Assembly (NCBI GenBank): GCA_934486455.1
Contig: CAKSPR010000044.1
Span: 1-14,562, forward strand
DNA length: 14,562 bases
Source: an uncultured Eubacteriales bacterium
GTDB taxonomy: Bacteria > Bacillota > Clostridia > Oscillospirales > Acutalibacteraceae
Reading direction: 5' to 3'
Below the pieces are notes generated by a model. That model ran no database searches, was not told the origin of the DNA, and saw only the letters and a program-made list of their open reading frames with translations. A program made the position numbers and the translations under genes. Positions 1 through 7,161 of the stretch are shown in pieces (position 1 is the first letter of the stretch; every line of letters starts with the position of its first letter).

Positions 1-439
1 GGTTGAAGCCCTTCTTGAATACAGCAGTCTTCCGGGAATGAGGGTGTTCCAGTTTTCCTTTCTCGGAGGGGATAATCCTCATTTGCCGCATAACTACATT
101 AAAAATTGCATAGCCTATTCGGGCACCCACGACAACAACACCCTGTTAGGCTACCTTTGGGAACTTGACGGGCAAACACGGCAGAAAATGCTTTGCTACT
201 GCGGCTTTAAGGGCGACGACTGGGGAAACGGTTGTGACGACATTATCAGAACGCTTTTTGCTTCGTCTGCGGGGATTGTTATTTTACCAATACAGGATGT
301 TCTCGGATACGGCAGCGACACGAGAATGAACCGCCCCGGCACGGCAAAGGGCAACTGGCTCTATCGGGTGACAAAGGAGCAGCTTTGCGGCATCGACAAG
401 GACAAATATTTAAAGCTCAACCGCACATATTTCCGATAA
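1..439 (+). CDS. malQ: 4-alpha-glucanotransferase (amylomaltase), C-terminal part only
   Basis: The reading frame is open from base 2, so the gene starts upstream and only about 145 C-terminal residues are seen. Amylomaltase (GH77) transfers alpha-1,4-glucan segments between maltooligosaccharides in the cytosol during maltodextrin or glycogen metabolism. Visible family marks, in order, are an LPGMR-VFQF strand, the NPHLPHNY motif, and the GTHDNNT motif, whose Asp is the conserved third active-site acid of the family. Near the end come a PIQDVLGYG segment and RMNRPGT followed by GNWLYR. The protein ends 22 residues after that, as is usual for GH77. The stop is TAA at 437-439, and 90 bases separate it from the next gene. 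The GC-rich inverted stretch just after the stop has no U-tract, so I do not call a terminator. Identification is secure; the N-terminal half is unseen. Confidence 0.95.
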   Translation, partial: VEALLEYSSLPGMRVFQFSFLGGDNPHLPHNYIKNCIAYSGTHDNNTLLGYLWELDGQTRQKMLCYCGFKGDDWGNGCDDIIRTLFASSAGIVILPIQDVLGYGSDTRMNRPGTAKGNWLYRVTKEQLCGIDKDKYLKLNRTYFR

Positions 440-529
440 GCGCCCGCAAGCGGGGTTAAACCCGCCGCGGCATATTGATTTTGCCGACAGAGCCGACACA
501 GCATTTTTCAAAGAGGTATCAGAAAAAGC

Positions 530-1840
530 ATGAAAGCAAAGGTATACACATCCGTTGAAGATTTTAAAAAGGAAAACGAATTATTAAAGGCCGATCTGCC
601 CTTCAGCGAACAGACGGACATTTTAAAGGACGAGGTTAAAATCAGTAATCTCACCCTTAAAAACCGCCTTGTCTGTCAGGCAATGGAGGGCTGTGACGGA
701 ACGGCCGACGGTCGCCCCGATGTCCTTACCAAAAGGCGGTATGAGCGGCTTGCAAAGGGCGGCGCGGGACTTATATGGTTTGAGGCCACCGCCGTTTGCT
801 ATGAGGGCAGAGCCAATCCCCGCCAGCTTTACATAAACGACAAAAATCTCGACAGCTTTAAGGAAATTGTCGAAAGCATAAAGCAGTGGGGAATGAAACA
901 AAACGGATATGAGCCGGCGGTCATAATGCAGGCAACCCACTCGGGAAGATACTCAAAGCCCGAGGGAAAGCCCGCCCCCATAATTGCCTATAACAATCCC
1001 GTTTTCGAAAAGGATGGCCCTATCGATAAATCGAGAATAATAACCGACGAGGGGCTTGACCGCGTGCATGACAGCCTTGTGGGCGCCGCCGCTCTCGCGA
1101 AAAAGGCGGGATTCGACGGGGTGGATATTAAATGCTGTCATCGGTACCTTAACAGCGAGCTTCTCTCGGCTTATACAAGAAAGGGCAGATACGGCGGGAG
1201 CTTTGAAAACCGCACAAGACTGCTTCGTGAAAGCGTAAAGGACAGTATATCCCTCTGCGGCAACGGCTTTACGGTGACCTCCCGCATGAATGTATATGAC
1301 GGATTTCCCTATCCCTACGGCTTCGGCGTTAAGGAGGGGGAGGGCATAACCCCCGATCTTTCCGAGGCCGACAGGCTCATTAAAATTTTAGCCTCCTACG
1401 GCGTTAAGCTGCTTGACATAACCATGGGTAATCCTTATTTTAACCCCCATGTCAACCGCCCCTATGCGGCGGGAGGATATGAACCCCCGGAGCACCCTCT
1501 TTTGGGCGTTTCAAGAATGCTTAAAGGCACGGCAGAGCTCTCAAAGGCCAATCCCGAGGTGGCCCTTATATGCTCGGGGCTTTCCTTCCTCGGTGCGGCG
1601 GCTCCCGGTGTTGCGGCGGCCTTTATAGAGCAGGGGGGATTTTCTCTTGCGGGATTCGGCAGAATGATTTTTGCCTATCCCGATTTTGCAAGGGATATTG
1701 TCGATGATAAATTCGACAGTAAAAAGATATGTATTGCCTGCAGCAAATGCACGGAAATAATGAGGGCGGGAGGCACACCCGGCTGTGTAATACGCGACGG
1801 CGGAACATATGTGCCCATCTACAAGGAATACTGCAAATGA
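530..1840 (+). CDS. NADH:flavin oxidoreductase, old yellow enzyme family, with C-terminal Fe-S cysteine motif
   Basis: 436 residues, predicted cytosolic FMN-dependent TIM-barrel ene-reductase or dehydrogenase. Family marks are an N-terminal strand with SNLTLKNRLVCQAMEG, an ATHSGRYS segment (the usual H-x-GR-x-S region near FMN), and CHRYLNSELLSAYTRKGRYGGSFENRTRL, matching the family HGYL...N-x-R-x-D-x-YGGS-x-ENR consensus. Cysteines 401, 404, 407 and 419 (CxxCxxC-x11-C) resemble the 4Fe-4S ligand set of the 2,4-dienoyl-CoA reductase and BaiCD/BaiH branch. Unlike those enzymes, the chain stops there and lacks the FAD/NAD(P) domain, so electrons must come from another partner or from NAD(P)H directly. 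The ATG at 530 has only a weak, distant AGAGG (512-516). The next genes are an SDR and an FAD flavoprotein, suggesting one redox pathway. The substrate is not predictable from sequence. Confidence 0.88.
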   Translation: MKAKVYTSVEDFKKENELLKADLPFSEQTDILKDEVKISNLTLKNRLVCQAMEGCDGTADGRPDVLTKRRYERLAKGGAGLIWFEATAVCYEGRANPRQLYINDKNLDSFKEIVESIKQWGMKQNGYEPAVIMQATHSGRYSKPEGKPAPIIAYNNPVFEKDGPIDKSRIITDEGLDRVHDSLVGAAALAKKAGFDGVDIKCCHRYLNSELLSAYTRKGRYGGSFENRTRLLRESVKDSISLCGNGFTVTSRMNVYDGFPYPYGFGVKEGEGITPDLSEADRLIKILASYGVKLLDITMGNPYFNPHVNRPYAAGGYEPPEHPLLGVSRMLKGTAELSKANPEVALICSGLSFLGAAAPGVAAAFIEQGGFSLAGFGRMIFAYPDFARDIVDDKFDSKKICIACSKCTEIMRAGGTPGCVIRDGGTYVPIYKEYCK

Positions 1841-1954
1841 TAATATTGCAATCAGGGGAAATACGCTGAAAAAGTGTTTTATCTGCCGTGCAATACATGA
1901 AACATAAATAGACATAAATGACACTTCAAATTTTTAAAAGATAAGGTGAATTAA

Positions 1955-2710
1955 ATGAAAACCGCAATTGTAACGGGATGTGCCGGGGGGATAGGCTTTG
2001 CCACTGTCAAAAAGCTGACGGCGGCAGGGATAAAGGTCCTCGGAATGGATATATGCCCAAGTGCCGATGTGACCGAAAAGTTTATGGATTTCGGCGGATG
2101 CTTTAAATATTTTTCGGGAAATCTTGCCGACGGCGCCGACCGCAAGACTCTTTTGAACGAGGCAAGAGCCTTTCTCGGGAAAACAGACATTCTCGTTAAT
2201 GTGGCGGGAGTTGCGCCGAAGGTCAGAAACGACATTCTCGAAATGACCGAGGAAAGCTACGACCGCGTTATGGACATCAACACCAAGGGCACGATGTTTT
2301 TAAGCCAGATAATCGCCAAGGATATGCTTTCAAACGAGCCCTGCGACGGAATCAGAGGATATATCGTAAACATTTCATCCATGTCGGCCTATACCTCCTC
2401 CACAAGCCGCGGCGAATACTGCATTTCAAAGGCGGGCGTTTCCATGGTCACAAAGCTTTTTGCCGACCGATTGGCGGGGGAGGGAATACTCGTTAACGAA
2501 ATCCGCCCCGGTATAATCATGACCGGAATGACCGCCGCCGTTAAGGAAAAATACGACAGCCTTATCGAGGGCGGGCTTCTTCCCATAAAGCGGTGGGGAA
2601 AGCCCGAGGACATTGCCGACGCGGTATATGTGCTTTGCTCGGGACAGCTTAAATATGTGACCGGCCAGTCCATTGATGTGGACGGGGGATTTCACATTCA
2701 GAGACTTTAA
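1955..2710 (+). CDS. Short-chain dehydrogenase/reductase (classical SDR, NAD-type)
   Basis: 251 residues, the usual size of a classical SDR (FabG/BaiA-like) that interconverts a secondary alcohol and a ketone with a nicotinamide cofactor. All signature elements are present: TGCAGGIG at residues 7-14 (Rossmann glycine motif), NVAG at 82-85, catalytic Asn109, Ser142, Tyr155 and Lys159 (YCISK), a conserved RPG after strand 6, and a C-terminal VTGQSIDVDGG. Asp32 at the end of the second strand points to NAD(H) rather than NADP(H). The ATG at 1955 is preceded by AAGGTG at 1943-1948, six bases upstream. It lies 114 bases after the OYE-type gene and 14 bases before the FAD flavoprotein gene, so it is probably co-transcribed at least with the latter. 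Substrate unknown; a sterol, cyclitol or sugar-derived ketone would all fit. Confidence 0.9.
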   Translation: MKTAIVTGCAGGIGFATVKKLTAAGIKVLGMDICPSADVTEKFMDFGGCFKYFSGNLADGADRKTLLNEARAFLGKTDILVNVAGVAPKVRNDILEMTEESYDRVMDINTKGTMFLSQIIAKDMLSNEPCDGIRGYIVNISSMSAYTSSTSRGEYCISKAGVSMVTKLFADRLAGEGILVNEIRPGIIMTGMTAAVKEKYDSLIEGGLLPIKRWGKPEDIADAVYVLCSGQLKYVTGQSIDVDGGFHIQRL

Positions 2711-2711
2711 A

Positions 2712-2717
2712 AAGGAG
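2712..2717 (+). promoter_or_regulatory. Ribosome binding site fixing a TTG start
   Basis: AAGGAG lies seven bases before the TTG at 2725 and just after the TAA stop of the SDR gene (2708-2710). No ATG or GTG is suitably placed, so this site decides the TTG start of the FAD flavoprotein. Confidence 0.75.
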
Positions 2718-2724
2718 CATAATC

Positions 2725-4668
2725 TTGAATATTAACGGTAAAGACGTTGAGGTAATAAATCTTAACACGGCGGTGGTCGGAAGCGGCGCGGCAGGATTTA
2801 ACGCTGCAGTGCGGCTCAAAGAGCTTGGAATAGACGATGTGGCCATTATAACCGAAGGGGTAAACTGCGGAACCTCCCGCAACACCGGCTCGGACAAGCA
2901 AACCTACTATAAAATGAGCCTTTCCGGAGACGATGCCGATTGCCCCGCCGCAATGGCAAAAAACCTTTTTGCCGGCATGCTTACCGACGGGGACAACGCC
3001 CTTTGCGAGGCGGCTCTTTCGGTGCGCTGCTTTATGAATCTTTGTGAGCTTGGTGTGGAATTTCCCACCAATCGCTTTGACGAATATGTGGGCTATAAGA
3101 CCGACCACGACCCCTATGCCAGAGCCACATCGGTTGGCCCTCTTACCTCCAAACGCATGACCGAGGCCCTTGAAAAAAAGGCAAAGGAGCTTAACATAAA
3201 AATATACGACAAGACCCTTGTCACCTCTCTTATAACCGACAGGCAGAAAAACGAGATAAGGGGAATTTGCGCTCTCGATTTTTCAAAAGAGCAAGGCCGC
3301 TTTGTGCTTTTTAACTGCAAAAATGTTGTCTATGCCACCGGAGGGCCTGCGGGAATGTACGCCGACAGCGTTTATCCGGAAGGCCACAACGGCGCAAGCG
3401 GCGCCGCCTTCAGGGCGGGGGCAAAGGGCAAAAACCTTACCGAGTGGCAATACGGTCTTGCATCAATTGCACCGAGGTGGAATGTGTCGGGGACATATAT
3501 GCAGGTGCTTCCCAAGTTTGTTTCGGTGGACAGCGACGGAAACAGGTATGAATTTTTAGAGGATTTCTTTAAGGATAAATACAAGGCTCTTTCAATGGTC
3601 TTTTTAAAGGGATACCAGTGGCCCTTTGACTGCCGAAAGGTGGAAAACGGCTCGTCGATAATTGATTTGCTGGTCTATCGCGAGCGGGTGCTTAAAGGCA
3701 GAAGGGTGTTTCTCGATTTCCGTGAAAATCCCTTCGGATTAAAGGAAATTGACTTCGAAAGATTAGACGCCGCGGCGGCCGACTATCTTAAAAAGGCAAA
3801 GGCTGATTTCGAAACGCCCATAGAACGGCTTGAGCTTATGAATTCTCCCGCCATCGAGCTTTACTTTAACAAGGGTGTGGACATCAGAAAGGAAATGCTG
3901 GAAATAGCTCTTTGCGCCCAGCATAACAACGGCGGCATTGCGGTCGATTTATGGTGGCAGACCGATGTTAAGGGTCTTTTTGCGGCGGGTGAGGCTGCCG
4001 GAACCCACGGCGTGTATCGCCCCGGCGGAAGCGCCCTTAACGCGGGACAGGTGGGCTCTTTAAGAGCCGCAAGATTTATTGCGAAAAACCGAGGAGGCGC
4101 GCCTGAAAGGAGCGGCTTTGAAGCCGCGGCAGAAGCTGTTTTGGCGGCCGATCAAAGGCTTTTGGACAGCCTTCTTTCAAACGAAAACAATGTGGAAGCT
4201 CAAACCGCCCACGCGAGAAAAAGAATGTCGGAAAAGGGCGGCGCTATCAGAAACGGGCAAAAAATTGCCGATGCATTAAAAGAAACAAAAATGCAGCTTA
4301 AAGGCTTTGAAAGCTCAGTCGGCGCAAGGGGGAGCGAGGGGCTTGCAAAGGCCTTCCGCCTGCGTGATACCCTTGTTTCTCAGCTCGTTTATCTTTCGGC
4401 AATGGAGCATTATGCAAGACTCGGCGGAGCCTCGCGGGGCTCTTATATCTGCTGCGACAAAAACGGCGTCTTGCCGAACGGACTTGAAGAGCAGTTCCGC
4501 TTTTCCTCCCCCTCGGCCGAAACGCAGCCGAAAATTACCGAGGTGCTTTTTGACGAGCAAGGGGTGCAGTGCGAATTTTCCGAGCGGCCGCCCAGACCCC
4601 TTCCGCAGGGCGGCGGATTTTTCGAAAATGTCTGGCGGGACTATCGCAAAAACGGGAATGTATATTGA
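2725..4668 (+). CDS. Soluble FAD-dependent oxidoreductase, succinate dehydrogenase/fumarate reductase flavoprotein superfamily
   Basis: About 647 residues. The start is TTG at 2725, chosen because AAGGAG (2712-2717) sits seven bases upstream and the next in-frame ATG lies about 64 residues later, beyond the FAD-binding glycine motif. GSGAAG at residues 19-24 with Glu44 at the end of the second strand forms the FAD dinucleotide fold. A GGPAGMY strand, His400 in HNNGG and Arg432 in the RPGGSALNAGQ segment match conserved FAD- or substrate-contacting positions of the superfamily. A helical C-terminal domain follows. The usual HPTG motif of true succinate dehydrogenases is not seen; the equivalent region reads EWQYGLASIAP. 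There is no signal peptide, transmembrane helix, FMN-binding or cytochrome domain. I therefore infer a cytosolic dehydrogenase or enoate-type reductase, not respiratory complex II. L-aspartate oxidase and APS-reductase-like branches are distant alternatives. Confidence 0.85.
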   Translation: MNINGKDVEVINLNTAVVGSGAAGFNAAVRLKELGIDDVAIITEGVNCGTSRNTGSDKQTYYKMSLSGDDADCPAAMAKNLFAGMLTDGDNALCEAALSVRCFMNLCELGVEFPTNRFDEYVGYKTDHDPYARATSVGPLTSKRMTEALEKKAKELNIKIYDKTLVTSLITDRQKNEIRGICALDFSKEQGRFVLFNCKNVVYATGGPAGMYADSVYPEGHNGASGAAFRAGAKGKNLTEWQYGLASIAPRWNVSGTYMQVLPKFVSVDSDGNRYEFLEDFFKDKYKALSMVFLKGYQWPFDCRKVENGSSIIDLLVYRERVLKGRRVFLDFRENPFGLKEIDFERLDAAAADYLKKAKADFETPIERLELMNSPAIELYFNKGVDIRKEMLEIALCAQHNNGGIAVDLWWQTDVKGLFAAGEAAGTHGVYRPGGSALNAGQVGSLRAARFIAKNRGGAPERSGFEAAAEAVLAADQRLLDSLLSNENNVEAQTAHARKRMSEKGGAIRNGQKIADALKETKMQLKGFESSVGARGSEGLAKAFRLRDTLVSQLVYLSAMEHYARLGGASRGSYICCDKNGVLPNGLEEQFRFSSPSAETQPKITEVLFDEQGVQCEFSERPPRPLPQGGGFFENVWRDYRKNGNVY

Positions 4669-4734
4669 TGCGCTTTTTGCTGTTCGCGCGGAAAAAAGCA
4701 AAACCGATCTTTAAAACTGTTTTGACTTTACGGA

Positions 4735-5343
4735 ATGAAGCATATGAAAGATACCACATCACAAAAGAATATGGACGCTTTGATACAAAGCCTCGGGGAA
4801 AGGCGGCCGAGACTGCTTCTTCACAGCTGTTGCGGCCCCTGCTCCTCCTATGTGCTTGAATATCTTTCGGATTATTTTGACATAACCCTTTTTTTCTATA
4901 ATCCGAATATTCAGCCGGCCGAGGAATATGAAAAGCGTCTTTCTGCCCAAAAGCAGCTTCTCGAAAGGGCAAAGTATAAAAATCCCGTCAAAATTCTTGA
5001 GGGAGAATATGAGCCGCAGCGCTTTTTTGAGGCGGTTAAGGGGCTTGAAAACTGCAGGGAAGGGGGCGCGCGGTGCGAAAAATGCTTTGAGCTTAGACTT
5101 TCCGAGGCCGCCGAGATTGCAGAAAAGGGAGACTTTGATTTCTTTGCAACCACCTTAACGGTCAGTCCCCATAAAAACTCCGTTATAATTAATGAAATCG
5201 GAGGAAAGCATAAAAACTACCTTCCCTCTGACTTTAAAAAAAGAGAGGGATATAAGCGGTCGATAATACTGTCAAAGCAATACGACCTTTACCGTCAGGA
5301 TTATTGCGGCTGTATCTTCTCGAAGGGTGAAAGGGACATATGA
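4735..5343 (+). CDS. queH: Epoxyqueuosine reductase QueH (DUF208 family)
   Basis: 202 residues. QueH reduces epoxyqueuosine to queuosine in the tRNA wobble position (tRNAs with GUN anticodons) and is the non-homologous replacement of cobalamin-dependent QueG. Family marks are LLLHSCCGPCSSY with Cys32, Cys33 and Cys36, FFYNPNIQP, a CEKCFELRL segment, LTVSPHKN, YLPSDFKKREGY and a terminal YRQDYCGC. These cysteines match the iron-sulfur and extra iron ligands known for the family. Three in-frame ATGs (4735, 4744, 4771) could start it, and none has a strong ribosome binding site, so the exact N-terminus is uncertain. It begins 66 bases after the flavoprotein gene, and its TGA stop overlaps the ATG of the lipid kinase by four bases. 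No preQ1 riboswitch is seen upstream. Functional call is firm. Confidence 0.95.
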   Translation: MKHMKDTTSQKNMDALIQSLGERRPRLLLHSCCGPCSSYVLEYLSDYFDITLFFYNPNIQPAEEYEKRLSAQKQLLERAKYKNPVKILEGEYEPQRFFEAVKGLENCREGGARCEKCFELRLSEAAEIAEKGDFDFFATTLTVSPHKNSVIINEIGGKHKNYLPSDFKKREGYKRSIILSKQYDLYRQDYCGCIFSKGERDI

Positions 5344-6224
5344 AAAAGGCGCTTTTTGTTGTCAATCCCGCCGCAGGGCAGAAAAAAATAAAATCCTCTC
5401 TGGCCGACATACTTTCGCTTTTTAACGGCGAGAAGTATGAGACCGCCGTTTATATGACGAGAAAGGAAGCCTCGGTTGAGGATTATGTGGCCGAAAGGTG
5501 CGGCGATTTCGATCTTATCGTTTGCTGCGGGGGTGACGGAACCTTAAACCGCACGGTAAACGGACTGCTTAAAAGCGGCCGCCCCGTTCCAGTAGGCTAC
5601 ATCCCTGCGGGAAGCACCAACGACTTTGCCGCAGGGCTAAAGTTGCCGTCAAATCCTTTGGAAGCCGCAGGCAGAATAATAAACGGCCGAAAGCGTCTTC
5701 ACGATGCGGGATTTATGGATAAAAAAAGGCATTTTGTTTATGTGGCCTCCTTCGGAGCATTTTCCGAAACATCATATATGACCTCCCAATCGCTTAAAAA
5801 CGCCCTCGGGCATCTTGCTTATATTCTCGACGGACCCAAGGCACTTATGAAAATAAAACCCGTCACGCTAAGCTGTTCATACGACGGCGGAAAAATATCG
5901 GGAGACTATATTTTCGGTGCGGTGGCAAATTCCACATCCATGGGAGGAATAATAAAGCTCAGGCGCCCCGATATAAGCTTCAGCGACGGCCTTTTCGAAA
6001 TGCTCCTCATAAAATCTCCGAAAAATATTTTTGAGCTTCAGGGAATAATAAACAGCCTGCTGACATACAAATACGACACGGCCAATGTTTCTCTTATTCG
6101 CACATCAAAGGCCGAATTCGCATTCGAAAAACCCACCGAGTGGTCCCTTGACGGAGAAAGATATGTGGGGAACAAAAGGGCAAAAATCGAAATTCTTGGG
6201 CAAAAAATCCCCTTTGTCTATTGA
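5340..6224 (+). CDS. Diacylglycerol kinase family lipid kinase (YegS/DgkB/LCB5-like)
   Basis: 294 residues, normal length for the bacterial DAGK_cat family, which phosphorylates diacylglycerol or related lipids with ATP at the inner membrane face. NPAAG at residues 9-13, CCGGDGTLN at 62-70 (nucleotide-binding GGDGT) and IPAGSTNDFA at 88-97 are the hallmark motifs. A C-terminal beta-sandwich contains a SLDGE motif close to the end, as in DgkB/YegS. There is no transmembrane segment. The ATG overlaps the queH stop (ATGA), implying translational coupling. The TGA stop (6222-6224) lies inside the -35 box of the next promoter, and no terminator is seen between. Whether the substrate is diacylglycerol, undecaprenol-like or sphingoid lipid cannot be told from sequence. 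Confidence 0.92.
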   Translation: MKKALFVVNPAAGQKKIKSSLADILSLFNGEKYETAVYMTRKEASVEDYVAERCGDFDLIVCCGGDGTLNRTVNGLLKSGRPVPVGYIPAGSTNDFAAGLKLPSNPLEAAGRIINGRKRLHDAGFMDKKRHFVYVASFGAFSETSYMTSQSLKNALGHLAYILDGPKALMKIKPVTLSCSYDGGKISGDYIFGAVANSTSMGGIIKLRRPDISFSDGLFEMLLIKSPKNIFELQGIINSLLTYKYDTANVSLIRTSKAEFAFEKPTEWSLDGERYVGNKRAKIEILGQKIPFVY

Positions 6225-6249
6225 CAAAGACCTTAGGGTATGATAAAAT
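6221..6249 (+). promoter_or_regulatory. Sigma-70-type promoter for the mntP leader
   Basis: TTGACA (6221-6226), a 17-base spacer and TAAAAT (6244-6249), with TG at 6241-6242 giving an extended -10. Transcription should begin near 6256, at the 5' edge of the riboswitch P1 stem. The -35 box contains the stop codon of the lipid kinase gene. Confidence 0.85.
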
Positions 6250-6256
6250 TTCAACA

Positions 6257-6332
6257 TTCCTTGAGGGAGTAGCAAGCGGTTTGTCCGCAGCAAGCCAACA
6301 TTCTCGACCGATATCGGCATTGCCGAAAGGAG
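6257..6332 (+). promoter_or_regulatory. yybP-ykoY manganese riboswitch aptamer
   Basis: The two near-invariant loops of this class are present: GGGAGTAGC (6265-6273) and CAACATTCTCG (6296-6306). P1 is TTCCTT (6257-6262) paired with AAGGAG (6327-6332). A hairpin GCGG/CCGC lies between the loops, and TCGGC/GCCGA (6314-6318 with 6322-6326) forms the last stem. The class senses Mn2+, and the gene behind it is a Mn2+ exporter, which supports the call. P1 begins almost at the predicted transcription start. Together with the downstream terminator this is a transcription-attenuation switch expected to turn on at high Mn2+. Confidence 0.92.
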
Positions 6333-6405
6333 GTCTGGTTTGCTTTAATTTGCGAGACTCATGTGTAACCTTGCGCTATACATGGGTGAACAATCTTGTT
6401 TTTAT

Positions 6406-6438
6406 CCGAGTATGGCAATCATACTCGGTTTTCTTTTT
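6406..6438 (+). terminator. Intrinsic terminator of the manganese riboswitch (attenuator)
   Basis: A perfect 9-bp stem CCGAGTATG/CATACTCGG (6406-6414 with 6420-6428) with a five-base loop is followed by TTTTCTTTTT. It lies about 75 bases after the aptamer and 106 bases before the mntP ATG, so it must be read through for expression. Its 5' arm can also pair upstream (6375-6381 with 6410-6416, seven pairs including one G-U), a candidate antiterminator. Confidence 0.9.
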
Positions 6439-6543
6439 GCAAAAGGAAAAGACCTGCGCGTGAAGGGAAAAGGCGCATGGGGCGGAATGTGCTGTCGAGG
6501 GTATCGGTCAGCAAAAAGCCAAATAAATCAGGAGAGAAAAATA

Positions 6544-7122
6544 ATGGACGGACTTTTTTTCTTAAACAGCCTGCTTCTCGGGGCGGGACTTTCGATGGAT
6601 GCTTTTTCGGTGTCTGTCGCAAACGGCCTTAATGAGCCGAAAATGTCAAAGAAAAAGGCTTTTGCCGTTTCGGGAACATATGCCTTTTTCCAGGCTCTCA
6701 TGCCCCTTGCCGGATGGCTTTGCGTTCACACCTTTGTGGAAAAATTCAAAAGCTTCGAAAAATTCGTTCCCTTTATCGCCCTTTTCCTGCTTGCTTTTAT
6801 CGGCGGGAAAATGCTTTTTGAGGGCATAAAAAAAGAGCCTGAAAAGGAGGAGGTAAAAAGGCTTACCCCCACCGTTTTGATTGTGCAGGGTATTGCCACC
6901 TCGATAGACGCTTTATCGGTGGGCTTTGCCTTTGCCGAGTATAATTTTACAATGGCGCTTGCGGCCTCTCTTTTAATTGCCGCCGTTACCTTTATACTAT
7001 GTACCGGGGGCCTTGTTCTCGGCAAAAAGGCGGGAATGAAACTGGCCGATAAAGCGGAGGTAATCGGTGGAATAATATTAATAGCCATCGGAGCAGAAAT
7101 CTTTTTAAGCAATATTTTATAA
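6544..7122 (+). CDS. mntP: Manganese efflux pump MntP
   Basis: 192 residues from the ATG at 6544, which has AGGAGAG (6530-6536) seven bases upstream. An in-frame ATG at 6361 would add 61 residues, but they would be encoded by the riboswitch leader and its terminator, so I reject it. The protein is a six-helix membrane protein of the MntP/YebN (DUF204) family, made of two related halves, each carrying a key Asp in the first helix: GLSMDAFSVS (Asp19) and ATSIDALSVG (Asp122). A charged loop with EPEKEEVKR joins the halves. MntP exports Mn2+ from the cytosol to prevent toxicity. Control by the yybP-ykoY aptamer upstream agrees with this. A CaCA exchanger gene follows after 39 bases with its own ribosome binding site. 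Confidence 0.93.
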   Translation: MDGLFFLNSLLLGAGLSMDAFSVSVANGLNEPKMSKKKAFAVSGTYAFFQALMPLAGWLCVHTFVEKFKSFEKFVPFIALFLLAFIGGKMLFEGIKKEPEKEEVKRLTPTVLIVQGIATSIDALSVGFAFAEYNFTMALAASLLIAAVTFILCTGGLVLGKKAGMKLADKAEVIGGIILIAIGAEIFLSNIL

Positions 7123-7161
7123 CAGAAAACAATATTAACAACCGTTTTAAAGGAGAAAATT

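Noticed and set aside
440..472. Possible terminator after malQ
   Set aside because: Short GC-rich inverted repeats (CCCGC/GCGGG, GGGTTAAACCC) occur but overlap each other and no U-tract follows.
1902..1919. Direct repeat ACATAAAT twice, ten bases apart, before the SDR gene
   Set aside because: Short and A/T-rich; likely chance in an A/T-rich intergenic stretch without further copies.
4722..4748. Possible promoter before queH (TTGACT then TATGAA)
   Set aside because: The spacing is only 15 bases, the -10 is poor, and it would place the transcription start after the first two start codons of queH.
6361..6543. In-frame N-terminal extension of MntP starting at the ATG at 6361
   Set aside because: It would translate the riboswitch expression platform and the terminator, has no ribosome binding site, and lacks the hydrophobic family N-terminus; the ATG at 6544 has a good site and gives the normal length.
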